Below are positions 1-10,870 of a stretch of 64,000 bases of DNA, piece after piece. A program made the position numbers and the translations under genes. The first letter of the stretch is position 1. Every line of letters begins with the position of its first letter. Under the pieces are notes generated by a model. That model saw only the letters and a list, made by a program, of their open reading frames with translations. It had not been told where the DNA came from and did not search any database. Source of the stretch: Apostichopus japonicus (lineage: Eukaryota; Echinodermata; Holothuroidea; Aspidochirotida; Stichopodidae); the NCBI RefSeq assembly GCF_037975245.1, contig NC_092569.1:28557668-28621667 (forward strand), read 5' to 3'.

Positions 1-1431
1 ACAGTTGTTCTTCGGCCGATTCGAAGTAAGCTTGCACATTCATATGGTACGGATTCTAAAGTCAGGCCATAAATGTTTCTTTCCTTTACTTTTTCCTTAA
101 TGGTCAGTTATAGTTTGCAAAAATTTGAAGAAAACAAGTTGAATGATTTTCTAGTGTCCTCCGATGCACATGCATGCCTATACCCTAATACAATAAACAA
201 AATAAATGAAATGAAATGAGAATCTAACCAAATCCCTTACATTTTGAAAAGCATAACATTAAAGGCATTGAAGACTCGCCCCAAACCGCGTGCGGCCATC
301 TGAAAAAGTTAACTTCCTTTTGCTTGCAAGTGACGTTTTGTTTGTGTCGCTACAAAATGCAAACAGTATTGAAACGTGATGTAGCGACCTACTTTGGAAT
401 TTCAGTCATTGTCGGTTTTTACTAAATATCTCATTAGTCATTACTCTCGGGCAAATGGACATAAGCGATTAACCCATGACCCCGGGTTGTGTGACTCAAC
501 CGTTAGGAACGAGTCTTTGGCCAAAAAGAGGAGTTTTTCCCACGATAACATTCTCCTATCGAAATCACGCTCGATAACAAGTGTTTTTCAATTATCGCAT
601 CTACGATCATTTATATTGGAGTTTCCGCTGTTAATTCATATTAATTAGTCCGGGATCTATCATTAATGCATCAGTGCACGTTATTGGAATTCTTCTTTGA
701 TTTCATTCTGAGGATCACGACTTTCACGACTTAATTATTAAACAACGTATTGGATTAGTGGTTACAAGAGTATTTTGAGTTGTCCCGTTTCTATATTTTG
801 TTATGAGGAAGAAACTATCGCTGTTCTGCGCCAGGCACCAGCGACGCCCTTCTCATAAAAACTGGAACTGGTTAGAGATATCTGTGAAGAAAAAAAGGTG
901 AGTTTATAAACGTATTAAATTCACTAAAGTGATACCTTGTTATCTTTAGCTGGACCTGAGATGTACATCGCTGTATCGTTCATACCATGTGCTGTGGGTA
1001 TTGACCGCAGCTGTATGTACTGACTGTACACTAGTGTCTAATTACCGACGTCCGGTAGCAAGCTGTGTGTGTATTTTCTGGGATCGATGGTAGTGATTAA
1101 CACTTGTGTTACACCTCGTTCAAAACAAGGTCAGATTACCGGCATTAGACGTTTCTTTTTGCGCGAGTCTTCACACCCTTTAACCTACAAAGAAATCTAA
1201 CTATGGTTACACACGTGACTAGTCATATTGTACTGTAGCAATATGCCTAGTCTAAAGTCAATTAAGGATAATTTTAAATACAGTAGTCCATAGCCTACAA
1301 TATTTTTAACTCAGGTATGATTCATACTAAATGAAATTCTTGTGATCATTCTCATGTCGAACTGGTTACTGTTCACAGTGTTGCCACAGAATCTGACTGT
1401 CAGCTTACCAGTACTGTATTCCTGATTTAAC
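1..1431. other. upstream region, no supported coding exon
   Basis: AT-rich sequence with no recognisable protein or RNA gene. A GTGAGT donor-like site follows a purine run near 898-903, so a 5' untranslated exon of the downstream RidA-like gene could end there, but nothing else supports it. The 84-codon open frame at 394-648 has no recognisable family and looks like chance. Confidence 0.4.
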
Positions 1432-1454
1432 ATGGCAGCTCCATTACCCATCAG
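1432..1454 (+). CDS. RIDA: RidA-like exon 1 (start codon)
   Basis: ATG followed by seven codons (MAAPLPI) and a GTGAGA donor; leaves phase 2. Chosen because it joins exon 2 in frame at the Ser codon where vertebrate RIDA also has an intron. The usual N-terminal substrate-pocket residues are absent, so another exon may be missing here. Confidence 0.55.
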
Positions 1455-2309
1455 GTGAGAACCATGAATGTTTTTCATCAATATGTATTTATTTGTTTTT
1501 CATTAGAGAACAGAAATATTGTTTTCCTTCCTCACTTTCTGTTTTATATTTTAAAGCATAAGAATTTTAACTTGGAAACATGGACTAGAAACTGAGCTGC
1601 TTATGGGACTACTTCATTATTAATGAAAATGTAATACTTGTGCTATTCAGTGAAATTGTATGCATAATTCCTTATGCCTACACTTAAGCTAATATTTGAA
1701 TATGGTATTAGACGGTAAGATTACCTGATGTTAGTAATCTTATCTCTATAACGAGAGCAGTATATATATTTTGGAAGACAGTGTACTTTTGTTTGCTGCA
1801 ACTACGTTATTACTAAAAAGTTTGTAGTAAATGCATTTAAACTACATGATTACTTATTACTGTTCATTGACTGAAAGATTGTAAGAAGAACCTAGATGGT
1901 GATATTAAATATGTGTGAATTTGGATAAATTCTAGCGTGTTTTTTCATCTACAGTTGCATACATTATTTCAGCTGGGATAAACTGATAACCATTAAATAC
2001 TGTATTCTCCTGTGATCAATTTCTTTGGTTCAGAACATAATGTTTGCGCATCAATTCACTCTTTTGCATTTTGCATTCAACTCTTTTGCATGTGTACTTA
2101 GTAAACACTTTTTGCATATCAGTTGGAGTAGCAGCCTACTGTAGCAGCCTTGCTGTACTAGTGGTACATTTCATACTCATTAGTGCAAAACTTTAGAAAA
2201 TACTACAGTCATAATGTCTCTAATTTCCTTTTCTCTTTTAATGGAGACAAATGCCCTTTAAGTTTGAAGCATAAAACATGTTTTTTTTTCTATTTGAATA
2301 AAAATGTAG

Positions 2310-2418
2310 CCCAATCGTGATTGATGGAAAGACGGCATATCTTTCTGGACAGTCGGGATTGGATCCTGACAATAACTTCAAGTTAGTACCAGGAGGTATT
2401 GAACCTGAGACTCTGCAA
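2310..2418 (+). CDS. RIDA: RidA-like exon 2
   Basis: Preceded by a T-run and TAG acceptor, followed by a GTAAGT donor. Encodes the diagnostic core VIDGKTAYLSGQSGLDP and VPGGIEPETLQ. Confidence 0.85.
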
Positions 2419-2949
2419 GTAAGTGCACAGTACACGTTCACTGCATGACTCTCTGTATTAAATTAATGCTATTAATTTGTTCTACACAATAAACTTTCAT
2501 AAATTTGAGAAGCCTGTTTGACTAAAGAAGAATTTGTAAGATTCCAGCAATGTAGGCCAGTGCCTAATATTCAAACTTTCGAAACAATTTTCTTTGCCAA
2601 AAATAAGGAACCAAGATTTACGATAATTTAATTGCTGAGAGAGTTTATTGTTGTTGTTGTGCATGTACAACTGGTAGATTAGAATTCTGCTCTATCAACA
2701 ACGGTGGCAGAAGTTAAGTCATTACTGTGAAAGATGATAGGAAGGAAACCGATTCACAAAGTTATGTGTACGGAGAAAATTGTCATTAGGGTACTAACTT
2801 TAAAGTTAAGTTGTCTAAGAATGAAAGTGTTTTAATTTGTGACCTGAATAACTAATAAGTATACAGTAACAACTTGTGCAGTTACACCCGGGACTGGAGA
2901 GGAGAAAAGAACTGGTTGAAAAATGTAAATGTTTCCAGAATCACATTGT

Positions 2950-3780
2950 CATATTATTGATTGATTGATTTATTTGTTTTATCACGTGAATATGTACAAT
3001 GTGATAGGAAGTCCTCTAAAAAACATTCAGATGGTTAACAAAGTAGAGGACTCCCTGTAAAGAAAAGGCAAAAGTAAACTAAATATATAAGAAAAAATGA
3101 ACATGTTCAATAATAAGATGCAATAATTTTTTGAATAAAGTTTCTTCTGAATGATTTTGCAGAAGGTTTATTTGTAATATTGTCTGATAGAGAATTCCAT
3201 GTTTTGATTGTACGTGCCCTTAGTGATAACATCCCCATTGTAGAATTATACCTGTTATAATATGCATTGCCTGAAAATCTGGTATTGCAATGATGAATAT
3301 CACTGTTACATATTAAGTAGTCATTAAAAACATTTGGAAACAGTCCATTCCATGCCTTATAAGCAAATGTAGCAGGGTTAACCCTAATAATGTCATCAGT
3401 TTTTAACAAATTAGAACGCTTAAAAAGAGGATTTGTGTGGTCCCGTGGTTTGGCATGTGTTATATGGCGGACAGCTGTCTTCTGTGTAATACAAATGGGA
3501 TTCAGATTGGTATATCTAGTACCAGACCATATGTTACAACAATACGTAATATTTGGCTGGACTAATGTCTGATAGAGAATCTTTCAAATGTGTTGTGGCA
3601 GATAATGCTTTTAAAGCTTATCTAAAACACCGGTGTTTTTTGCAACATTTTTACAGACAGTTGTAGTGTGGTCACACCATTTAAGTTCATGATCTATATA
3701 TATACGCCTAAAAATCTAGTACTATTGACTTGTTGTAGTCGTTTACCACCCATAGTAATATCAGCATATTATTGCTTGCT
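2950..3780 (-). mobile_element. CR1/L2-type LINE fragment, reverse transcriptase C-terminal end plus 3' UTR
   Basis: On the minus strand, broken frames encode the end of a non-LTR retrotransposon ORF2: FLGVYIDHELKWCDHT near 3690, then LVQPNITYCCNIW near 3560, HTNPLFKRSNLLK near 3420, and an open frame 3409-3107 with HHCNTRFSGNAYY and ARTIKTWNSLSDNI. These are the usual motifs of the RT thumb/connection and C-terminal tail. The 3' UTR (about 2950-3100) ends in TTGA-type repeats. Truncated at the 5' end; lies in intron 2 of the RidA-like gene. Confidence 0.8.
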
Positions 3781-4113
3781 GTAGGCTTAGAGAAGTGTGA
3801 AAGCTTGAGAGTAATGCCGCATTTCTGGTACTGTAGCAATTGTAAGTTTTACACCCGACATCCTAAAGAATAATTGCGATGACATTTTACATCTATGTTA
3901 TTTAATCCAAATCTGTCAAAATTTGCTCAGTTGCTTTGTTCTGGTTACTCAAGGAGTAGTTATAGATACTTATTGAGATTTTGCAGCATTATTGAGCCAA
4001 TGTTCCCAAATTTTGAGAAACCGTTGGGTTATGTAGAGCTATTTAAGGTTTGAAAGAAATAATTGTCACAAGCAGACAATATCCTACATTCTGTACGATT
4101 TATTTTCCCACAG

Positions 4114-4177
4114 ACGTTTAACAACATTGGCAGAGTTCTTCGAAGCCAAGGGCTGTCCTATGAAGATGTTGAGTGGG
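4114..4177 (+). CDS. RIDA: RidA-like exon 3
   Basis: CCCACAG acceptor; encodes TFNNIGRVLRSQGLSYEDV. The only donor preserving frame is GGG|GTTTCT at 4178, which adds E-W relative to the family. A donor directly after the GAT codon would break the frame. Confidence 0.75.
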
Positions 4178-4293
4178 GTTTCTAAAGAAGCATTCAATTT
4201 GTTACACAGAATAGACCAACTTGACCTTGTGAATAAGCTCTGATTTGCAAGCAAAATGAGAAAAAAATTCATTCCTTTACCATTTTCTCCTAG

Positions 4294-4362
4294 TGGTGAA
4301 AGTGACAGTGTTTCTCACAGATCTCAATGACTTTTCCAAAATGAATGAAGTCTACAGACAGT
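4294..4362 (+). CDS. RIDA: RidA-like exon 4
   Basis: CTCCTAG acceptor and GTAAGT donor; encodes VKVTVFLTDLNDFSKMNEVY, a near-textbook RidA segment. Confidence 0.85.
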
Positions 4363-4639
4363 GTAAGTTTGTCTATTTTTCCTAACTTTTTTTTTTTAGT
4401 AATCTTAACATCCTTATCACCTGCATCATACTGACAACTCACTATCAGAGTGATCTGGTTTGAATTGAACTTCTGCGAAGGTCACCTGCTCCGATACTGT
4501 AAGTTTGTAGACATACGGTAGGTTAAATGTTGAGCTTTGAGTTGTGTCTAGTATGTACTCCATTCAATTGAATTCAAGTCAATTTATTTCTTATATGTAC
4601 ATAACTCACTGACAAAAGAAGTTAGAACAAAGAATTACA

Positions 4640-4860
4640 TAATATTACATACGATGGCAGGGGCGGCATTTTGTTTCAAATATTGGGGGGGGGGACATTT
4701 GCTTGGGTGCAGGCGAATTACTATCAAAGCGGAGCGCCACCATTGGTGGCGCGCAGCGTACAAGAACATTTCTGGTTTTGATAGCCCCCCAGATCACCGG
4801 AAATGGCACTTCTCGGGCTTGAAAAATGACCAACCAGATGAGCACTTTTGACTGAGAACC
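4640..4860 (+). repeat. dispersed repeat family A (GCGGAGCGCCACCAT core), copy 1
   Basis: Contains a G-run, then the core AAGCGGAGCGCCACCAT followed by GGTGGCGCG, then a CCCCAGATCACCGGAAATGG-like block and a GCACTTC block. The same blocks in the same order occur at about 6000, 22200 (reverse), 28290, 28540, 28735 and 30410. No coding capacity; probably a non-autonomous mobile element. Confidence 0.7.
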
Positions 4861-5559
4861 AAGTTTTTCCCAATACTTTTTTTTTTCATTCATAACCTTT
4901 ACAAGATTGTCACCAGTCACACATCATGTTCGACCTCATCGCATCTCCTGTGGATCATTGCTTTTGTAGGTAATTCTACGTAACGCCCCACAATACCCGT
5001 CAGCCCCACTTTTCAAGGTTTTAAGTCCATTATTTGTTCAGAATTTGAATAATAAATTCACTTCAAAACATACCCATAATGTTGCACAAAATTTCATCTA
5101 TTGACAACCAATATAGAAAAAAAACCTTCAACCCCTAACAGACCGGTCAAAATTGAACGAGTAGAGGGAAGTATGATGAAGAATGTTGGGCAAGGAATTT
5201 TCGAAAATTCAGACACAGTTAATTTCTTGGTGTAAAAATATTTAAACCTCTTATAACGGCTACTATAAAACTATAACCCCCCCCTTGGCTACGCGCCTGC
5301 GGTTAGAAATCTTGTAGGAAACAGGCCAAATGGAAACCCAGTGATCCCATATCGATGTGGATCATAAGTATGATTGTACGTACTTACACTCATACACAAG
5401 AGATATACAGACATTATGATAATAATCATGAGTGACAACATGCTTTACGGTCACAGGTCACAGAAACGACCACAAAGAGTCATTTACCTCATGCAGCATG
5501 TGTTGGATGAAGTTTTAGCCACCGCCAAATACGATTTGGATAAATAATCTCACGCATTA

Positions 5560-5676
5560 TTTTCTATTTATATATAGCCACACACACAAATTATGCCACC
5601 AAATATTGGGGGGATACTAGTTACTATTAGATACTACCGTATATCCCCAACCTAAAATATTGGGGGGACATGTCCA
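5560..5676 (+). repeat. family A-associated module (ATGCCACCAAATATTGGGGG), copy 1
   Basis: The block with ACCAAATATTGGGGGGATA and CCTAAAATATTGGGGGG recurs at 6212-6300. This copy is cut at about 5676 by the tRNA-derived SINE, so the SINE is the younger insertion. Confidence 0.6.
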
Positions 5677-5770
5677 AGAACAGTGAAAAAACTTCCAGCC
5701 TCCACCGGGATTCGAACCCGGGTCTCCCGCTCTGTACGCGAACACCCTAACCAACTTGGCTATGGACGCT
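5675..5770 (-). repeat. tRNA-derived SINE, tRNA head complete
   Basis: On the minus strand 5770-5697 forms a 74-nt tRNA-like unit: near-perfect A box TAGCCAAGTTGG, B box GGTTCGAATCC, an acceptor stem with 6 of 7 pairs (AGCGTCC with GGAGGCT), and an anticodon arm with loop GTACAGA. It continues into AGTTTTTTCACTGTTCTT at 5676-5695. A second copy at 16931-16987 shares that same downstream tail, so this is a SINE family and not a free tRNA gene. Confidence 0.65.
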
Positions 5771-5984
5771 GATTGTATGTCCAGAGGTTCGAAACCGGTA
5801 AGGAAGGTCGTAATTTCACTGTGGGCGTTTGTCACCTGTATCGTTTGTCACCTGGTTGCTACAGCCCTATTTTCCTTTTTCATCGGCAAACCAAATTTCA
5901 TTACGGAAGCGGTCCGTCTAACTATTCATTTCGAAAAAAAAGTAAAAACTACTTTCGGTCATATATAGTAACAAATTGTGACAC

Positions 5985-6325
5985 GGTTAGACAGGCGCCT
6001 TGCAAGGGATTTGCCAATGGAGGGGCGAAGCTTGTATAGGCAAACTATCTAAGCGTAGCGCCACCATATCTTGGCGCGAAGCGCATAAGAAAATCTTGGC
6101 TGAAAAGGCCTCCCAGATCGCTGGAAATGGCACTTCCCAGGCCTTGTAAGTTGCATCTAAGCATTTTCTATTTTGAAATTACTAGCGATATCATAAAAAA
6201 ATATGCTAAAAAAAACTATGCCACCAAATATTGGGGGGATATTAGATACTACAGTATATCCCCCCACCTAAAATATTGGGGGGACATGTCCCCCCCATCC
6301 CCCCATGATCGCCGCCCATGTACGA
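5985..6325 (+). repeat. dispersed repeat family A, copy 2 with its 3' module
   Basis: ACTATCTAAGCGTAGCGCCA core near 6045, the CTGGAAATGGCACTTCCC block near 6120, then the uninterrupted ATATTGGGGGG module at 6212-6300 ending in C-runs and GATCGCCGCCCATG. Gives the reference structure for the interrupted copy at 5560-5676. Confidence 0.65.
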
Positions 6326-6771
6326 TGGACTCTAGAAAAAAGAACACTGTTCGTCAAAGCTAGTAACCGTGAAAAAAAAAAAAAAAAAAAACCTGCAGAT
6401 TGATAGTATGTATCGTATGTTGTTGTGTGGTGCTGTGTAGTTCTCGTATAGCTTTAGTATAGCATACAGTAGATTGGTGACGTAATGACAGATAGTTGGT
6501 GTTCGTTGTGTAATATCTGTGACATTATATCTATGCAAGGCAGTGGTTGGCTTGTTGCAGATCACTGTACATCAGGATGTATTAATGTACATATCAAGAA
6601 TTATTCAAATATCTCTTAGAATTGGTACCAAGTGACTATAACACTTGTAGACATATTGATTGCCTTATAAGCCAATTATTACGACAATTGTTATGTTTGT
6701 AAACACAACCAGCTTGTACTAAATTGAATTGAAATATTAAGATTGTCATATTTTCTTTTCTAAATTTACAG

Positions 6772-6827
6772 ATTTTCCCAAAAACTTCCCTGCCCGTTAA
6801 GCAGTTAAAGTAGCTGGCCTTGTAGTG
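6772..6827 (+). pseudogene. RIDA: RidA-like exon 5 with in-frame stop
   Basis: TTTACAG acceptor and GTAAGT donor. Reads YFPKNFPAR, then TAA at 6798-6800, then AVKVAGLVV. The residue after FPAR is normally Ser or Ala; a single C-to-A change in a TCA codon would explain the stop. Splice sites and downstream frame are otherwise kept. Confidence 0.8.
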
Positions 6828-7079
6828 GTAAGTGTTCTATGGGTAGCAGTATTTGGAATTTCGCATAGAAAATTCAGTATTTTACACAGTAATTTGATGT
6901 TTAGTTCATTGAACAGTCCAGCTTGCAGCTCTCTCCATATCTGGAAATGCATTTTTAATGATTGAAACTTCTCAAGGCACCTTTAGCAGCTTCTCATTGA
7001 AAATACTGTTGAGCTTTAAATTATTGCAAGGTTTCTTCTTTATAAAATTTGCTTGGAAAAGATTAGAGGAATTATGAAG

Positions 7080-7390
7080 TTAAAGGTTTACAGTCTCGTT
7101 TGAGACCAAAGGCCTCCTCATACAACTCATTGGTTACTTGTCTCACCCACACACCAAAGTGTGCACAATTCAAGCAATCCTTCCTGGGGCACTACAGTGC
7201 ACCACATCTACGTGTCCCCTAAGGGAGTTCCCATAGGGTGCAGCCACAAACAGGTGCACGCAACTATATTTACAAATGTCCTCGCAAGTCCCCATTTATA
7301 CACTTGGGTGAAGAGAGGCGATGGAGATAAAGTTCCCTGCCCAAGCACACAATGTATTAATGATTACGTGTCATTTGAGCACATTTGATA
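7080..7390 (+). repeat. probable dispersed deuterostome-type repeat
   Basis: The stretch CCCATTTATACACTTGGGTG, GAGAGGCGATGG and TTCCCTGCCCAAGCACACAA resembles a repeat block I associate with several deuterostome genomes. No second copy in this window and no coding capacity, so the call rests on recognition only. Sits in intron 5 of the RidA-like gene. Confidence 0.35.
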
Positions 7391-8165
7391 GATATGCTAA
7401 TATTTTACTTTTAAATATTCATCAATATTGATATTCTACCAGCCATATTCCTATTCCATTTTCTCTAATATCAACCACTTTAATTACCTCCCATGGGTTT
7501 CATGCTGATATGTTTATAAAGAACATTAAAGCTTGAAACACTTGCCAGCCTTTTGCAAGAAGAATTTGAATTGATTAAATGGATGCTTACTTTGTGAAAT
7601 GTTAACAGATTGAATCTGTTTTGCTTCAAAGTTGTATTTTTGGGACTAAATGATGACAGAGACAAAAAAAGGTGTGCAAAGTACTTTGAACTTTGAAAGT
7701 TTGAACCGTTTTACAGAGTTTATAAAAGTGTCTCCCGCCATTGACGTACTAAGCATAATCATGCAGCTTTGTAAAGAGAGTAATTGGGGGGCAAGAGTGT
7801 TACTGTTTTTTTTTTTTTTCATGGGTTCGAATATTCTAATGATGATAGTGAAGAGGAAGATATAACACATGATTTGACAATTGATTTTGATATAGATTAA
7901 TTGTACAGAAATAGAGACTACAGCACTGTGGGCTCATGGATCTAACTTTGAAGGCAGAACAAAATGGTACTTTGTATTCTTAAAGAAAGGGACAAGATGA
8001 GACAATCTGGATATCTTCTTTGAAAGCTTTAAGTACCAATGTCAAGTACTGTATGAAAGTTAGCATCCCTTCAATGAATTAAAAATATATATATTTTTCA
8101 ATCTTTTTGATATCCAGAATAAATCTGAAATTTAATTTTGATCTTGTTTTGAATGATCATTTCAG

Positions 8166-8234
8166 AATGCAAGAATCGAGATAGAATGCATAGCGTCATT
8201 TGACCATGCTGTTCGACCGATGAGCAAGCTGTGA
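8166..8234 (+). CDS. RIDA: RidA-like exon 6 (C-terminus)
   Basis: TTTCAG acceptor; encodes NARIEIECIASF and a tail ending in TGA at 8232-8234. ARIEIE matches the (A/S)xVEIE end of the family signature. Confidence 0.75.
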   Translation, partial: NARIEIECIASFDHAVRPMSKL

Positions 8235-9060
8235 TTGGACGGTTTTCTATCTTGAAACTGATGACAATTGCCATGACAACTTCATCACCTCATTATAATA
8301 GTATAATTGCGAAATTTGCTGCTGAAATAATGAAGAAATCATACAGATTCAATCTATGTAAACACGAAATGGATTTTTGACTTTATAGGCAACAGTTTAC
8401 ATGAACGAGAAAAGTGGCTTCCATTCTCTTTTAATTTGATGCTTGGAAAGAAGATGGCGCATCCAGCCGAGATGCAGCGATCGATATGAAAATGAAATAA
8501 TGACACATTGCTTCATAATGTTTGATTACAATGCAGACAAAACAGCATAAAGTACTTTGTGAGGTCAATTGTTTGGGATTTTTGAGAAGTGATTTATTCA
8601 AATGAAGATTACAAGTTACGCTGCTATAGGGTATGCTGTATGAATCAAAAACGATGATGTGGAATGTTCAGATTTTAAAATGACCACTTTGCTATTTACA
8701 TGTGGACTATACTGTTAAGAAAGTGTCTTGGAGGTAAAATTAGAGTTGTTAGCAAGTGTCACATGGATTGGTCAAGACACTAGTGGGTCCAGAGTACTCA
8801 CTGACAGAAGGGGTGGGCAAATGATTTGTTTCCAGACTGTGCCCTGGGTGTTATATTTTTGCAAAATGTATAGCAAAGTTAAAATAATTGTAATAATGTC
8901 CAAATTATTATGATCGTATTTGCCTGATCTTCCTCACCAAATTCGTGGGGTATGTGCCGTACCTACCTCGCCAAATTGGTAAGTGGATAGCACGAAACCT
9001 GCATATGTCAATTTTAATTCAACATATGTCGATCTCTTCCACATATGTATGTATTGTATG
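8235..9060. other. no supported feature
   Basis: Downstream of the RidA-like stop. Mixed composition, no long conserved frame, no canonical AATAAA close after the stop codon. Confidence 0.4.
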
Positions 9061-9065
9061 TATTT

Positions 9066-9288
9066 TAGATCCTCCTGCAAGCAGGAACTCGGGAAGAAGC
9101 CTCATTGGCTTATCAAAGCCGCAAGCTGACCGAAATCAGTCTCTAAGATTCATATTTAACGTCCATGATTATGAATTGTCAGCTGTCAACAACTCTGTAA
9201 CTGGATGATATACATTAAACTTGGAGTGACTCGAACTGGGGTCCATATGATTGGAAGGCAACGGCGTTAACCATTGAGCTAAAACTCC
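9066..9288 (-). repeat. tRNA-Gly-derived SINE
   Basis: Minus-strand 9288-9221 reads as a degenerate tRNA: acceptor GGAGTTT with ACTCC, A box TAGCTCAATGGTTA, anticodon arm GTTGCCTTCCAATC (UCC anticodon, as in tRNA-Gly) and B box AGTTCGAGTC. The body continues to about 9066. Degenerate stems argue against a working tRNA. Confidence 0.55.
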
Positions 9289-9289
9289 T

Positions 9290-9650
9290 AAGTGTTGATT
9301 CCTTGTTGATATGTTGATTCCTTACAATAACATCACTAGAAAACAACATGTGACACTTGTCGTCCAATGAGAGCATGAGAAACCGATAAATGTAAAGTTA
9401 ATATGACAAAGGCCTATGTAGATTTCTTTCACATTTGACAGGTCTTTTCCCATCGAAGCACTAGAAAATATCATGTGACAATTGTGGTCCAATAAGAGCA
9501 TTAAAAACTGACATGTGTCAATTTACTTAGACTTATGTCAATTTAATTTGACGTATGTCGAGTTCGTCCAATCAGAGCACCAACATCTGTCAGTGTAATT
9601 TAACATATGTCGATTTCTATGGCAAGTTTAGAGAAGGACAGGAGTGTGAC
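9290..9650 (+). repeat. diverged tandem repeat with CATATGTCRATTT and GTCCAATNAGAGCA motifs
   Basis: GTCCAATGAGAGCA, GTCCAATAAGAGCA and GTCCAATCAGAGCA recur near 9361, 9489 and 9567, interspersed with ACATATGTCGATTTC-like words that also occur near 9000. Old, degenerate array; no coding. Confidence 0.5.
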
Positions 9651-9759
9651 GAGTGTTACCTCGAACGCCTAGCGTTATTCTTCCAGGCTAATATCATACG
9701 CGATGACAGAGCCGTGAGTACGTTCCTCACTGTGGTAGGTCCGGTAGCCTATGCGTTGT

Positions 9760-9960
9760 TAAAATCGCTATCGTCACCGACGGGCTACAATACAGGCTTC
9801 GTCGTACTACCAGGATCGACCCTGTCAGGCTACAATCCAGTCTCCGCTGTACTACGAGGATCGACCCGGTCAGGCTAAAATCAAGTCTTCGTCGTACTAT
9901 GAGGAACCACCCCATCGGGCTACAATCCAGGTTTAGCCGTACTTTGAGGATCGACCGCAA
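9760..9960 (+). repeat. 45-bp minisatellite, four units
   Basis: Units carry GTACTAC.AGGATCGACC then TCAGGCTACAATCCAG; GTACTA anchors fall at 9804, 9849, 9894 and 9939, an exact 45-bp period. Because 45 is a multiple of 3, frames stay open on both strands, which explains the short ORFs here. Confidence 0.8.
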
Positions 9961-10099
9961 ATGTGGCGTATATTCCCAATGATGATGGTTTTATTGTGTT
10001 TAACTAGTGTCATACGTTGCTACTCTATCGAAGTGGATGATATAGTAGAGAAAATCAAGGGATACTCGTCAGTTCCATATACAATAATAAGTTTGATAG

Positions 10100-10870
10100 T
10101 CAAACATCACTGACCCGTTTGTGACGCCCAGCTTGATATCCCAAGAAGATAAGTATGGGTAAACCTCATATTTGGTGTGTAGAAGTATCACATTGAGGGA
10201 AAGAAGCCTATTGTTTTGATAGAGGTCAAAGTTCATTTTGGGTCACCAGTGGTCAAATTTTGAAAACCTTGCTAACTCGATATTGCAAGAAGAGAAGCGT
10301 GGGGAAAACCTCATTTTGGTTTGTAGAAGTAACACATTGATTACAAGAAGCGTATTGTTTTTGGTGGAGGTCAAATGTTATTTTGGGGTTATCAGCCGTC
10401 AAATTGTGAAAACCTTGTAAACATGATATTGCAAGAAGAGAACCTTGGGCAGATCTAATATTTGGTTTGTAGATGTACCATACCAAATTTATGGAGCCTA
10501 TTATTGCTTTTGGTGGAGGTCATAGGTCATTTGAAGTCAACAAACGCCAACCATTTACTTCATTCCCCTCTTAATTACCTATCTCTCTAAACCAACACAC
10601 CTTCCTAAACATAATATCGCAAGGGTAGCTTGGACAGATCGCATATTTTGTATGTAATTGTACCACATTGAGTACAAGAAACCTTATGTTGTGGGCGGAG
10701 GTCAATGGTCGTTTGAGTTCACCATGGGTCAAATTGTGAAATCATGATTTACACAATTTTTCAACAAGGACAGATGTCATATTTAGTTTGTTGATGCTAT
10801 CACATTTAGCACAAGAAGCCTGTTGTTGAGGTCAATGGTCATTTCAGGACAGCCTGTGTCATGAATGTAT
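10100..10870 (+). repeat. degenerate tandem repeat of about 145 bp
   Basis: Blocks recur in order: GATATTGCAAGAAGAGAA, TTGGTTTGTAGAAGTA, ACATTGA.TACAAGAAGC, GGTGGAGGTCAA and GTCAAATTGTGAAAACCTTG (10253, 10398, 10728). About five units with 70-85% visual similarity. No coding capacity. Confidence 0.7.

Larger units (their letters stand above)
1432..8234 (+). pseudogene. RIDA: RidA/YjgF/UK114-family enamine-imine deaminase gene, six exons, with premature stop
   Basis: RidA-family proteins are small homotrimers that hydrolyse reactive enamine/imine intermediates released by PLP enzymes. I assemble six exons: 1432-1454, 2310-2418, 4114-4177, 4294-4362, 6772-6827 and 8166-8234. Their phases (2,0,1,1,0) join without a frame break into about 129 codons (human RIDA has 137). 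Family hallmarks in order: AYLSGQSGLDP, VPGGIEPET, FNNIGRVL, VKVTVFLTDLNDFSKMNEVY, FPAR (substrate-binding Arg) and ARIEIE. Two defects: codon 6798-6800 is TAA where the family has Ser or Ala directly after FPAR, and the N-terminal APxAIGPYSQ segment is not found between exons 1 and 2. Exon 3 also needs a weak donor (GGG|GTTTCT), which adds two residues (E-W) before VVK. Intron-containing, so not a processed copy. Family assignment is firm. Whether it is a fixed pseudogene, a null allele or an assembly error cannot be told from one sequence. Confidence 0.8.

Noticed and set aside
5697-5770. Working tRNA gene
   Set aside because: A boxes and stems are good, but the same 3' flank recurs at 16931, marking a SINE family; the anticodon loop (GTACAGA, ACA) is also unusual.
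9727-9960. Repeat protein (LDCSLTGSILVV) on the minus strand
   Set aside because: Artefact of a 45-bp minisatellite whose period is divisible by three.
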